Position numbers and translations under genes: made by a program. This document shows, one piece after another, positions 34,893-43,977 of a DNA stretch of 64,000 bases. The stretch comes from Vibrio sp. BS-M-Sm-2. GTDB taxonomy: Bacteria > Pseudomonadota > Gammaproteobacteria > Enterobacterales > Vibrionaceae. Each line of letters opens with the position of its first letter. Within the stretch, counting starts at the first letter, position 1. The DNA is taken from the NCBI RefSeq assembly GCF_041504345.1, contig NZ_CP167894.1, positions 806,001-870,000 on the forward strand, written 5' to 3'. The notes beneath the pieces are model-generated. The model was given only the letters and a program-made list of their open reading frames with translations, searched no databases and was not told the DNA's origin.

Positions 34893-35333
34893 TTAACGAA
34901 CACCAACCAAACGTAGGTCTGCTTGCTGTGTATTTTCTACATCAGTAATTACCGACTTAATAGTGTCAGTAGTGAAACGCAGTTTTCCATCAACATGAAT
35001 TGTCGCGCGCATGTTGTAACGGTGGTTAGCTTTAATCTTGTTGTTGTCGTAGCTCAGTTCGAATGCGAACGGTACTTGCTTACCATCAGTGGTGAACTCT
35101 TGAGTTGCGATAACCGTCGATGGTGCGTCAGCCAGTGAGATGTCTTCTAACGTCACAGTAACCACTGCATTCTCTGGCAATGCAATTCTTTCACGGTAGC
35201 TTACTGTTCCTGAAATCACTTGAGTGTTCTCTGCAACCACTTCTTGAGAAGCGTTTGTTTCTGATGTTGCTTGGCAACCAACAAGTAGGCCAAACGATAC
35301 TAAAGACGTAATAAGAATTAGAGCCTTTTTCAT
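34893..35333 (-). CDS. ybaY: YbaY-family lipoprotein
   Basis: A 146-residue lipoprotein with signal peptide LVSFGLLVGC. The mature domain is the YbaY/YscW beta-sandwich: VISGTVSYRERIALPENAVVTVTLEDISLADAP and FAFELSYDNNKIKANHRYNMRATI, given as residues 40-72 and 92-115. YbaY is an outer-membrane lipoprotein of unclear role; the fold is shared with type III secretion pilotins. In enterobacteria ybaY, tesB and atl are neighbours, and that linkage is kept here. Confidence 0.9.
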   Translation of the reverse strand: MKKALILITSLVSFGLLVGCQATSETNASQEVVAENTQVISGTVSYRERIALPENAVVTVTLEDISLADAPSTVIATQEFTTDGKQVPFAFELSYDNNKIKANHRYNMRATIHVDGKLRFTTDTIKSVITDVENTQQADLRLVGVR

Positions 35334-35501
35334 ATTCAATTTCTCTCAACATGTTTGCCGGACTCGGCAAATCTACTCAGCAATTATAAGAGAGCTTTCA
35401 TATTCTGTCTCGAAACCCTATGATTTATTGACAGATATCTGACTAAGCTAAATGATTAACACCATAATCTGACACCTATTTTACCAAGAGGCATGCTGGC
35501 G

Positions 35502-36362
35502 ATGAGTCAACCTTTAAAAGAATTACTCAATTTACTTCAGCTAGAGAAACTAGAAGAAGGTCTGTTCCGCGGGCAAAGTGAGAACCTAGGTCTGCCACAG
35601 GTATACGGCGGTCAAGTATTAGGGCAAGCGCTGTCTGCTGCTCGTTACACTGTTCAAGACGACCGCAGTGTGCACTCGTTTCACAGTTACTTTCTATTTC
35701 CCGGCGACCCTGAAAAACCCATTATTTACGATGTTGAGAACCTAAGAGATGGACGCAGCTTCAGTACCCGCCGTGTTAAAGCGATTCAGAATGGTCGCCC
35801 TATTTTCTATCTCACGGCTTCTTATCATGGCGATGCGCCAGGCTTTGAACACCAAATTGCTATGCCAGATATTCCTGGACCAGAGAACTTTGCATCTGAA
35901 ACTGAATTAGCGAGCCACATTGCGGAATTCTTACCAGAGAAACTACGCAAAACCTTCTGTGGCGAAAAGCCGATTGAGATGCGCCCGGTGACGGTCGTGA
36001 ATCCACTCAATCCTAAAAAGACGGAAGCGAAACAATATCTTTGGGTAAGAGCAAATGGCGCGATGCCAGACAATCAATTGATTCATCAATACCTGCTTGC
36101 TTACGCATCCGATTGGGGGTTCTTGGTTACGGCACTTCACCCTCACGAAGTCTCTATCATGACACCAAACTTCCAAGTGGCGACGATTGACCACTCCATC
36201 TGGTTCCACCGCCCATTCAAGATGGATGAATGGCTGCTTTACGCGATTGAAAGTCCAACGGCAGCTAACACTCGTGGCCTAGTGCGCGGCGAGATCTTTA
36301 ACCAAAAAGGTGAGCTAGTAGCGACGGCAGTACAAGAAGGTGTGATGCGTTTTACTAAGTGA
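35502..36362 (+). CDS. tesB: Acyl-CoA thioesterase II
   Basis: A 286-residue protein, exactly the E. coli TesB length, with two hot-dog domains. Landmarks are [20 protein letters not shown] in the first domain, [14 protein letters not shown], and the second-domain active-site region [20 protein letters not shown], which holds the catalytic Asp. It hydrolyses medium and long acyl-CoAs in the cytoplasm. The start ([20 protein letters not shown]) was chosen by length and position; an ATG three codons earlier abuts the AAGAGG and is less likely. Confidence 0.94.
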   Translation: MSQPLKELLNLLQLEKLEEGLFRGQSENLGLPQVYGGQVLGQALSAARYTVQDDRSVHSFHSYFLFPGDPEKPIIYDVENLRDGRSFSTRRVKAIQNGRPIFYLTASYHGDAPGFEHQIAMPDIPGPENFASETELASHIAEFLPEKLRKTFCGEKPIEMRPVTVVNPLNPKKTEAKQYLWVRANGAMPDNQLIHQYLLAYASDWGFLVTALHPHEVSIMTPNFQVATIDHSIWFHRPFKMDEWLLYAIESPTAANTRGLVRGEIFNQKGELVATAVQEGVMRFTK

Positions 36363-36411
36363 CGAATAATTACTTCTAAATTGAATAAACAAGCCACATC
36401 AAAATAGAAAA

Positions 36412-36434
36412 AGGCTAGGTGTCACACCTAGCCT
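36412..36434. terminator. Bidirectional terminator
   Basis: AGGCTAGGTG-TCA-CACCTAGCCT forms a 10-bp stem with a 3-base loop, flanked by A-rich and CTTTCT sequence, between convergent tesB and the coiled-coil gene. Confidence 0.85.
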
Positions 36435-36487
36435 CTTTCTATTAAATATGACAACTCACCAAACTAGAAAACCAAGCCCTAACTCCC

Positions 36488-37144
36488 CTATTCTGCGGGT
36501 TCAAACTCGCCTTGTACGCGAGTTTTTATACCATCCCCCGCATCTCGCAATAAGTTAAATGGTGATAACACTACGCCTTTCACCGCCCCTTCTGCGGCTC
36601 CCTGAGCGAGCTCTTTACTCTTATCAGCTAACAAATTAGCTTGTGCCAAAATACCCGGAACTTCCGCTCGTAGCATTTCAGATTCAGTGACAATGACAGG
36701 AATAGTCTGTTCACGGTAAGACTTACTTTCCGCAAGCATTGGTGGCATTACGTCGACGCGATATCGTTTTAACTCAGTTAATGTTGGTGGAATAACATCA
36801 GTTCTTACCTGCTCAACTTCCGTTCGAACATTTTTAACTTCATCTAATATCGCAGGGATTTTGTTGTCGACCGACGCTACGGTTTGATTCACGTCATCGA
36901 TGGTCTTTCTCACCTCTTCGACAGTATCTAAAACTCGAGGGGCTAGCTCGTCGACATGAGATGCAAACTCTAGCCACTCTTCAACTTTAAGACCTTTAGT
37001 CAATACCGATAAATCCTCAATAACCTGCGGATAGGTATCGACAATATCACCGACTTTATTGGTGAATGAGTAAATGGTGTAGCCAAGGTAAAAAATGGCG
37101 ATCGCCAATACTAGTTGGATAGCGGTAGATACTTTTGCAAACAT
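36488..37144 (-). CDS. Membrane-anchored coiled-coil protein with 15-residue repeats
   Basis: A 218-residue protein with one N-terminal membrane segment (about residues 8-27) and a long helical, heptad-like region. Residues about 113-165 contain a 15-residue repeat with a proline at a fixed place: VDVMPPMLAESKSYR is the clearest unit, TDVIPPTLTELKRYR precedes it and EQTIPVIVTESEMLR follows, then a partial fourth. The tail has KGVVLSPFNLLRDAGDGI. I recognise no family; a structural or tethering role in the periplasm is a guess. Confidence 0.75.
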   Translation of the reverse strand: MFAKVSTAIQLVLAIAIFYLGYTIYSFTNKVGDIVDTYPQVIEDLSVLTKGLKVEEWLEFASHVDELAPRVLDTVEEVRKTIDDVNQTVASVDNKIPAILDEVKNVRTEVEQVRTDVIPPTLTELKRYRVDVMPPMLAESKSYREQTIPVIVTESEMLRAEVPGILAQANLLADKSKELAQGAAEGAVKGVVLSPFNLLRDAGDGIKTRVQGEFEPAE

Positions 37145-37216
37145 GAATAATCCTTTTCTTTATCGCAGGGGCGATATCTAAACTGACATGATAGTTAATG
37201 AGTAACTAGGCGTAGC

Positions 37217-37672
37217 TTAAAGCGGCAATGCTGTCGTGTACTTCAATGGTTCCATCGCAAATGTCGAGGTCACATTAGAGATACCATCAATACTATTCAC
37301 CAAGCGCTTGTAGAAATCATCAAAGCACTTCATGTCTTTAACCTGAACCTTCATCATATAATCATATTCGCCAGCCATGCGATAGAACTCCATCACTTCT
37401 GGAAATTCCGACACGGTATTCACAAAACGCCCATACCACTCATGAGAATGATCACTGGTTTTCACCAACACGAACGCGGTAAAGGAAAGGTCCAATTTTT
37501 CCGGGTTCAGTAACGCGACTCTTTTCTCAATAATGCCGTTCTCTTCAAGGCGCTTAAGCCTTTTCCAACAGGGCGTTGTGGTGAGATTGACCGCTTCAGA
37601 AATATCGTTCAATGACAACGTGCTGTCTTCTTGCAGTAACCCTAATATTTTTTTGTCTACAGCATCAATCAC
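37217..37672 (-). CDS. decR: Lrp/AsnC-family regulator DecR
   Basis: A 151-residue Lrp-type regulator. The N-terminal helix-turn-helix region includes [20 protein letters not shown], and the RAM domain covers about residues 65-145 ([16 protein letters not shown]). It follows E. coli DecR (YbaO) closely as I remember that sequence, including [19 protein letters not shown] and the end LKYTTALPL. DecR activates cysteine-detoxification genes. Here it is divergent from a PLP-dependent cysteine-type enzyme gene, its probable target. Confidence 0.88.
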   Translation of the reverse strand: MIDAVDKKILGLLQEDSTLSLNDISEAVNLTTTPCWKRLKRLEENGIIEKRVALLNPEKLDLSFTAFVLVKTSDHSHEWYGRFVNTVSEFPEVMEFYRMAGEYDYMMKVQVKDMKCFDDFYKRLVNSIDGISNVTSTFAMEPLKYTTALPL

Positions 37673-37819
37673 ACTTTCACCAAATCGAATTTAAAGAGAA
37701 TAATTTTCTACAATTTAAGCAAAACAAAGCAAATATGGCAAAGTATTTCTCTCGAATTATAGATAAATTAGAACCATACCAATTACAAAGAATTCCTACA
37801 CTCGATCAGGAGAACGCTT

Positions 37820-38887
37820 ATGTGCACTGACCATCAATAGATTAACAACGCGATTCGTAAAATTGAAGCGGATTACCAACGCTCAGCGGATACGCACCTT
37901 ATCAAGCTCGATCTACCAAGTATCGAAGGCATTGATGTTTACCTTAAAGATGAAAGCACACACCCTACAGGCTCTTTAAAGCACCGCTTAGCGCGTTCTC
38001 TGTTCTTATACGCTATCTGTAACGGTTGGGTTGGCCCAGAAACAACAATCATCGAATCTTCATCAGGCAGCACTGCGGTATCTGAAGCGTACTTTGCTCG
38101 CCTACTTGGCCTGCCATTTATTGCAGTAATGCCAAAGTGCACAGCGAAGAAGAAAATTGAGCAGATTGAATTCTACGGCGGCCAAGCGCACCTTGTTGAC
38201 CGATCAGATGAAATTTACGATGAGTCTCGCCGTTTAGCAGAAGAGCTGAATGGTCACTACATGGACCAATTTACCTACGCTGAGCGCGCAACCGACTGGC
38301 GTGGTAACAACAACATCGCTAACTCGATTTTCAATCAAATGCAGATGGAAGATCACCCAGTTCCAGCTTGGGTAGTAATGAGCCCAGGTACTGGCGGTAC
38401 TTCTGCAACTATCGGCCGCTTCATTCGCTACCAACAGCATGAAACTAAGCTTTGTGTTGTCGACCCTGAGAACTCTGTATTCCACGAATACTTCCAAACC
38501 GGCAATGCGAACGTGAAAGGCAGTACATTCAGCAAGATTGAAGGCATTGGTCGCCCACGAGCAGAGCCAAGCTTCATTCCTGGTGTGGTTGACGAAATGC
38601 GTAAAATCCCAGATGCCGCAAGTATCGCAACGACACATTGGTTATCTGACATTCTTGGCCGCAAGGTTGGCGCATCAACCGGTACTAACATGTACGGTGT
38701 GCTTCAACTAGCCAGTGAAATGAAAGCGCGTGGCGAGAAAGGGTCGATCGTGACTTTACTGTGTGACAGCGGTGAGCGTTACCTAGACACTTACTTCAAT
38801 GACGAGTGGGTAAATCTGAATATCGGTGACCTACAACCGTACGCGGCAAAGCTAGAAGCTTTCTCGCAGACGGGTGAACTGGCTTAA
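37820..38887 (+). pseudogene. PLP-dependent cysteine synthase-family enzyme, interrupted by an amber codon
   Basis: A full-length 355-codon frame starts at an ATG with AGGAG seven bases upstream. Codon 7 is TAG (37838-37840), then the frame is open to the TAA at 38885-38887. The product would be a fold-type II PLP enzyme: PLP lysine at codon 54 in [21 protein letters not shown] and [13 protein letters not shown] for substrate and phosphate binding. Its neighbour decR suggests cysteine breakdown or synthesis. The first ATG after the stop (38129) lies beyond the PLP lysine, so reinitiation there would give an inactive protein. A TGG-to-TAG change is likely, as related proteins have tryptophan there as I recall. 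Confidence 0.85.
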
Positions 38888-38922
38888 GTTCATATCAGCC
38901 GATAGTTCGAAGTAGAAAAGAG

Positions 38923-38933
38923 CCCTTGATGGG
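38923..38933. repeat. Target-site duplication, left copy
   Basis: CCCTTGATGGG directly abuts the left end of the insertion sequence and is repeated at 40368-40378. With flanking AAAAGAG and CTCTTTT it restores a terminator hairpin when the element is removed. Confidence 0.95.
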
Positions 38934-38937
38934 TAAT

Positions 38938-38967
38938 GCCAGTCAGTTAAGCTGACTGGCATTTTTT
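38938..38967 (+). terminator. Terminator-like hairpin in the left end of the insertion sequence
   Basis: GCCAGTCAG-TTAAG-CTGACTGGC is a 9-bp perfect stem followed by ATTTTTT. It is formed by the left terminal repeat and its inner neighbour and would stop plus-strand transcription entering the element. Confidence 0.75.
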
Positions 38968-40274
38968 CTGTTTGTTGCATATTTCTTGGGTTTCAGTTTT
39001 ACCCAGCGAGGATAGCTTCTATCTTCTCTTCGGGGTGGTAGGATAAACATAGATACTTGCTGTAATAACACTTCATAGTGTTTAGGTAGTTTTCCCGGGC
39101 TCGTTAAAGGTAAAGCAGCGAAGTATTGAGTCACAGCCATGGCACTACTCGTAAAGCTTAATTGATTCGGCCAGATGCTATCTAACTTACTCGCTGCTTT
39201 TGTCATAACCTGCCTTATAAGGTTATAGGCTAACAAAATTCCCCAGAGCTCCTGTTTGACCATATCTGGCCGCTTACTTCGCAATGTATACTCACTATCC
39301 AGCAAGGTTTGCTTCATTTCCCGATAGCCTAATTCGATCTCCCAACGATAGCGATAGAGCTCTACGATGTCTTCACCAGGAAAGCGCAACCCATCACACA
39401 TTGATGTAAGTACCTGATATTCCTTACCCTTGATAATTTTCGATACTAACCTTGCTTCTATTGTCTCAGGGAGATCACTGAACTTCTTTCTTGCCTGAGG
39501 TGTTGTTTTTATGGCAACGATAGCGTCACTCCGGCTGTATTTATGGACGACTTCATACTGAAAGTCCTTTCTCACAGGGAGCATCCAATGCCTTTCTTGA
39601 CCTACTTTGTTCCAACGATTAAGCAGCCCTAAAGAGTAATATCCTTTATCAAAAATAGTCAGAGAATGATTTGGTGTTTGCTCGATGAGCTCTTCTGCGA
39701 GCCGCATTTCGCTGGTGCGATAGTCAGAGAATGCACTATCGATTAGTTGATGACTTGTAAGCTCCATCAAGCAAACCATACGTACCTTAGGGTAAATATT
39801 TTCAGATGATTGATTACGCTGCGCTTTAAATTCTTGATGATTTTCAGGTGTATCTGTTGTTCTCCAAACGACACCATCGACGGAGAGAAGGTTTAATCCA
39901 CACCAAGTTTCGAAGTTAGACGCTTGATAGCTATGCGCTGCCATCTTCTTAAAGACTTGCTTTACACCTTCTTCACCTAATCTCTGCCTCGCTTGAACAA
40001 CAGCACTTGGTGCAACAAAGCGTTGTTTGTCTGGCAGGACAATATCGAGTTGGTTAGCGATATCCCAAACAGATTGTTGACGAAAGAGACTCATTCCAAC
40101 AACGGACCAAAGTACTGCTTCCAAAGGTAACCGTCTTCTTCTAACGGTTGCTACGCCAGCTTGCTCAAAGCCTTGCTGGATAAGCTCTGGACTAAGAATG
40201 TCAGAGTATTTGTCAAAGTGATGGAAGGTATTACATGACCGAAAAGTATTAGCAAGTTGGCTTTCTAAAGACAT
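38943..40274 (-). CDS. IS4-family transposase
   Basis: A 443-residue DDE transposase. The first Asp is in [18 protein letters not shown] near residue 131, the second in [17 protein letters not shown] near 205, and the YREK signature Y-x2-R-x3-E-x6-K is exact in [15 protein letters not shown] near 308. The N-terminal 100 residues (with [20 protein letters not shown]) are the family's DNA-binding region. It is complete, without a frameshift. Its start codon directly follows a strong hairpin that likely restrains expression. Confidence 0.95.
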   Translation of the reverse strand: MSLESQLANTFRSCNTFHHFDKYSDILSPELIQQGFEQAGVATVRRRRLPLEAVLWSVVGMSLFRQQSVWDIANQLDIVLPDKQRFVAPSAVVQARQRLGEEGVKQVFKKMAAHSYQASNFETWCGLNLLSVDGVVWRTTDTPENHQEFKAQRNQSSENIYPKVRMVCLMELTSHQLIDSAFSDYRTSEMRLAEELIEQTPNHSLTIFDKGYYSLGLLNRWNKVGQERHWMLPVRKDFQYEVVHKYSRSDAIVAIKTTPQARKKFSDLPETIEARLVSKIIKGKEYQVLTSMCDGLRFPGEDIVELYRYRWEIELGYREMKQTLLDSEYTLRSKRPDMVKQELWGILLAYNLIRQVMTKAASKLDSIWPNQLSFTSSAMAVTQYFAALPLTSPGKLPKHYEVLLQQVSMFILPPRREDRSYPRWVKLKPKKYATNRKNASQLN

Positions 40275-40276
40275 AA

Positions 40277-40310
40277 AAAATCCGATATTAGTTTCCTAAT
40301 ATCGGATTTT
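40277..40310 (-). promoter_or_regulatory. Hairpin abutting the transposase start codon
   Basis: On the minus strand AAAATCCGATATTAG, a GAAA tetraloop and CTAATATCGGATTTT form a 15-bp perfect stem, followed by TT and the ATG. The only GGA near the start codon lies inside the 3' arm. Read-through transcripts from outside would be terminated or have their ribosome site hidden. Confidence 0.8.
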
Positions 40311-40367
40311 GAAGCCTTTTGAGGATCGGTCAAATGATCTCACAAATTTCTTAACTGATCGGCATTA

Positions 40368-40378
40368 CCCTTGATGGG
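40368..40378. repeat. Target-site duplication, right copy
   Basis: CCCTTGATGGG follows the right inverted repeat and leads into CTCTTTTTT, the other arm and T-run of the interrupted terminator. Confidence 0.95.
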
Positions 40379-40415
40379 CTCTTTTTTATATCTTTGATAA
40401 CCAAATTAGCCAGTT

Positions 40416-40736
40416 CTATTCTGGTTTTTGCTTCGCTTCAAATGCTGCTAGTTGTTCAGGCGTCGCTTTAGGCTGATGGTTTTGTTTCCACTCATCGTAA
40501 GTCATGCCATATACGCGTTCACGAGCGTCATCGATATCCAAGTCCAAGCCTTGTTGCTCAGCTTCCGCTTTGTACCATTTGCTGAAACAGTTACGGCAGA
40601 AACCAGCCAAGATCATCAGATCGATGTTCTGAACATCTTTATTATTATCTAGGTGTGCTAACAGGCGACGAAAGGTTGCTGCATCCAGCTTATCTTGTTC
40701 TTCTTGAGAAAGATCTTTGTATTTAAATTCAGTCAC
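40416..40736 (-). CDS. DUF1244 protein
   Basis: A 106-residue small helical protein. The family core ILAGFCRNCFSKWYKAEAE (residues about 43-61) with its Cys-x2-Cys is clear, as is VYGMTYDEWKQNHQ near 74-87. Function is unknown; the conserved cysteines might bind a metal. It is on the minus strand downstream of the RND operon, separated from it by a terminator. Confidence 0.9.
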   Translation of the reverse strand: MTEFKYKDLSQEEQDKLDAATFRRLLAHLDNNKDVQNIDLMILAGFCRNCFSKWYKAEAEQQGLDLDIDDARERVYGMTYDEWKQNHQPKATPEQLAAFEAKQKPE

Positions 40737-40800
40737 TTTACTTTCCTTTGGTATTTGTTTTCTTGTATTAATTCGTTGAGCTCTGTGTGTTATACAAAAA

Positions 40801-40834
40801 AAGCCTGCAATTCGCTAGGAGCAAACGCAGGCTT
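40801..40834 (-). terminator. Terminator after the RND efflux operon
   Basis: AAGCCTGC and GCAGGCTT form an 8-bp stem with an 18-base loop. On the minus strand it is followed by TTTTTTG. Confidence 0.8.
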
Positions 40835-40863
40835 TTCAATATTGTTACACTATTCCGTGCTCA

Positions 40864-43800
40864 TTAACCGTGACTGGTTCTTCCCACGTTGTCATGGCTA
40901 AGCTCTTTATTAAGCTCCGCTTCCACGTGACCCGGAGAGCGTGTTGAGCCAGAAATCAATCGATACATCGCAGGGATTACGAACAGAGTTACCAGTGTCG
41001 CGAAGCCCATACCGAAGAAGATAACCGTACCCACAGCCACTCGGCTTTCATAGCCTGCGCCTGTTGAGGTAATCAATGGGATTGCACCTGCTAATGTCGT
41101 GAAAGCTGTCATCATGATTGGACGTAAGCGTCGAGCCGAAGCATCAATGATCGCCTTTTCAAACTCAATACCACGGTCACGAAGTTGGTTGGCAAACTCC
41201 ACGATCAAGATACCGTTTTTGGTAACCATGCCGATCAACATGATCATACCAATTTGGCTGTAGACGTTGAGCCCTTGACTCATCAACACCAAACCTAAGA
41301 AGCCACCGAAGATACCCATAGGTACGGTGAACATTACCACCAGTGGGTTAATGAAGCTTTCAAACTGCGCGGCCAGTACCAAGTACGCGACCAACATCGC
41401 TAGCGCAAACACCACTAAGATACTCGATTGGTTCTCTTTGAAGTCTTTTGACTCGCCTGAGTAGCTCACTGAAATATCACCCGGTAGCTGCTCAATCGCT
41501 TGTTCATCAAGGAAGTCGAGTGCATCACCCAGCGTGTAACCTTCCATTAGGTTCGCTTTAATGGTCACCGATTTCTGCTTGTTGTAGTGCGACAAACGAA
41601 TCGATGAAGCGACTTCTTCAATGTGCGTCAGCGTATCGAGTGTAACCAACTCACCAGACTGAGTTCGCATGTAGATTTGGCTTAAGTCGTTCGCGTTATT
41701 AAAGCTGTTCTCATCACCACGCAGGTACACGTCGTACTCTTCACCACGATCAACGAAGGTGGTTTCACTACGCCCCCCCAGCATAATTTCTAACGTATCC
41801 GAAATATCCGAAACGCTCACACCTAACTCAGCTGCACGCTGTTTGTCTACGGTTACCAATAGCTCTGGTGTTTTCTCAGAGTAATCGATATCCGCACCTT
41901 CCATCATTGGAGAGTCTTCAGCGGCTTGTTTTAAGATCTCTGCCCACTTCTGAAGTTCAGTGTAATCAGAACCACCCAGTACGAATTGAACAGGCTCACT
42001 TGAACCACCTTTGAAGCCCGGCATGAACGGGAATACACGTACATCAGGAATGCCATTTAAAGATTTACGAACTTCGTTCAACGCTTCTTGTGCTGTAACG
42101 TCACGTTCGTCCCAATCTTCTAGGATCATGATTACGAAGCCCGTTTGGTCGCCCGCATTACCACCAAACGCTGGTGATTGAATACTGAATGACTTCAAGA
42201 AGCCTTGACCAAGCAGCGGCATTAGGCGTTCTTCAACGATGTCCATGTTGGCAGACATACGGTTATAACTGGTTGCATCAGCACCACGAACAAACGCAAA
42301 AATAACACCACGGTCTTCTTGTGGCGTCAATTGTGACGGCACTTGCTGCATCAAACCATAGCTACCACCCATACACGCGATAATGATGATTGGAGCAGCC
42401 CAACGCCAGTTTAGAGCACGGCGCAATACCGCGCGGTATCCAGACTCAAGTTTGCCAAATACACGCTCGACAAACAGGTTGAAACGATTTGGTTTAACGT
42501 TCGCTTTTAGGATTTTACTGCCTAGCACAGGCGTTAACGTTAATGCGACCAGAGACGAGAAGATCACCGACATAGCGAGCAATACAGAGAACTCGGTAAA
42601 CAATAGGCCAACCATGCCGTCCATGAACGAGATTGGCAGGAATACCATCACCAATACCAGCGTTGTTGCGATTACCGCAAATCCTACTTCACGCGTACCT
42701 TTATAAGCTGCAAGCAAGGGTGATTCACCACGTTCAATATGGTGGAAAATATTCTCAACTACCACGATCGCATCATCAACCACCAAACCAATCGACAAGA
42801 TAAGTGCCATCAAAGTGATCAGGTTAATAGAGAAGCCAAAGTAGTACGCCGCAATAAACGACGAGATCAGAGATACAGGTACGGTTACCGCAGGAATAAG
42901 TGTCGCACGTGCTTGACCAATAAAGATGTAAAGCACAAGGATAACCAAGCCACCCGTGATAAAGAGCGTGCTGTAAACCTCAGAGATCGAACGGTCGATA
43001 AAGACTGTTGAGTCATAGTCGACAGCCAAACGAGTACCATCTGGCAAGAACTTTTGAATTGCTTCGACTTCTTTATGGACTAAGTCAGCCACCTCAAGTG
43101 GGTTCGCATCTGACTGAGGCACAATACCCATACTTACGTTAACAACGCCGTCACTCTTAAAGGTCGAGTTTTCGTTCTCTGCACCAATGTAAACATCAGC
43201 GACATCTTTAAGGTAAATAGGTGTATTGTCTGAAGCGCGTTTAACGACTAGGTATTCGAAGTCTTCCGCTTCAGTGTAAGAACGAGCGGTACGAACCGAC
43301 ATCACAATCGCATCGTTACGTACTTCACCACCGGGGCTTTCAATGTTCTCACTTTTTAGTGCAGAAGTGATATCCGAGGTAGTAACACCACGACCCGCCA
43401 TCTGCGCAGGTTTCAGCTTGACGTACATTACTTTGTACAAGCCGCCAGAAATATCCACCGAGCTCACACCAGAGATCAAACTAAAGCGGTCAATCAATAC
43501 ACGCTCGGTGTAATCGGTTAACTGCGTTCGGTCCATCTCCGTCGAGCTTAAGTTGATGTAGACCGAAGCTTCACCACTACCGTTGTTCTTATAAACAATG
43601 GGGTCGTCGGCTTCATCGGGCAATGAACGCTGCGCACGAGCTACGGCATCACGAACATCACTAACACCGGTATTGAGGTCGTAACCAAGCTCAAAGGTAA
43701 TCGTGATACGCGACATGCCGTTACGCGTTGTGGATTCGATCTCATCGATACCACTGATGCCGGATAACTGATCTTCAAGATTGGAGGTTATTTGGCTTTC

Positions 43801-43977
43801 AATGATAGTGGCAGAAGCCCCCTCATAACGGGTACTGATCGATACCACCGGGCTTTCAATATCTGGCATCTCACGAACTGCGAGCTTGTTGAAAGAGACA
43901 ATACCAAACACAACCAATAGTAGGCTCAATACGACGGCCGCGACTGGTCTCTTTACAGAAACATCAGATAACAACAT
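40864..43977 (-). CDS. RND-family multidrug efflux pump (HAE1 type)
   Basis: A 1037-residue inner-membrane pump with 12 membrane helices and two large periplasmic loops. TM4 carries the paired proton-relay aspartates in LSIGLVVDDAIVVVENIFHH near residue 405. GLYKVMYVKLKPAQMAGRGV and PFMPGFKGGSSEPVQF fall in the porter domains. It would form a tripartite pump with the adaptor encoded just upstream and an outer-membrane TolC supplied elsewhere. Its start overlaps the adaptor stop by one base (TAATG), so translation is coupled. The exact Vibrio Vex/Vme paralogue cannot be named safely. Confidence 0.94.
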   Translation of the reverse strand: MLLSDVSVKRPVAAVVLSLLLVVFGIVSFNKLAVREMPDIESPVVSISTRYEGASATIIESQITSNLEDQLSGISGIDEIESTTRNGMSRITITFELGYDLNTGVSDVRDAVARAQRSLPDEADDPIVYKNNGSGEASVYINLSSTEMDRTQLTDYTERVLIDRFSLISGVSSVDISGGLYKVMYVKLKPAQMAGRGVTTSDITSALKSENIESPGGEVRNDAIVMSVRTARSYTEAEDFEYLVVKRASDNTPIYLKDVADVYIGAENENSTFKSDGVVNVSMGIVPQSDANPLEVADLVHKEVEAIQKFLPDGTRLAVDYDSTVFIDRSISEVYSTLFITGGLVILVLYIFIGQARATLIPAVTVPVSLISSFIAAYYFGFSINLITLMALILSIGLVVDDAIVVVENIFHHIERGESPLLAAYKGTREVGFAVIATTLVLVMVFLPISFMDGMVGLLFTEFSVLLAMSVIFSSLVALTLTPVLGSKILKANVKPNRFNLFVERVFGKLESGYRAVLRRALNWRWAAPIIIIACMGGSYGLMQQVPSQLTPQEDRGVIFAFVRGADATSYNRMSANMDIVEERLMPLLGQGFLKSFSIQSPAFGGNAGDQTGFVIMILEDWDERDVTAQEALNEVRKSLNGIPDVRVFPFMPGFKGGSSEPVQFVLGGSDYTELQKWAEILKQAAEDSPMMEGADIDYSEKTPELLVTVDKQRAAELGVSVSDISDTLEIMLGGRSETTFVDRGEEYDVYLRGDENSFNNANDLSQIYMRTQSGELVTLDTLTHIEEVASSIRLSHYNKQKSVTIKANLMEGYTLGDALDFLDEQAIEQLPGDISVSYSGESKDFKENQSSILVVFALAMLVAYLVLAAQFESFINPLVVMFTVPMGIFGGFLGLVLMSQGLNVYSQIGMIMLIGMVTKNGILIVEFANQLRDRGIEFEKAIIDASARRLRPIMMTAFTTLAGAIPLITSTGAGYESRVAVGTVIFFGMGFATLVTLFVIPAMYRLISGSTRSPGHVEAELNKELSHDNVGRTSHG

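Larger units (their letters stand above)
38934..40367 (-). mobile_element. IS4-family insertion sequence, complete, 1434 bp
   Basis: The element has 18-bp imperfect terminal inverted repeats: TAATGCCAGTCAGTTAAG at the left and TAATGCCGATCAGTTAAG read inward from the right. It is flanked by an 11-bp direct repeat. It carries one transposase gene covering nearly its full length, and the transposase stop lies inside the left repeat. The intact ends, reading frame and duplication point to a recent, probably active insertion. Confidence 0.96.

Noticed and set aside
38129..38887. The 252-codon downstream part of the PLP gene as an independent gene
   Set aside because: It lacks the PLP lysine and N-terminal domain, and the upstream in-frame sequence is clearly coding up to the amber.
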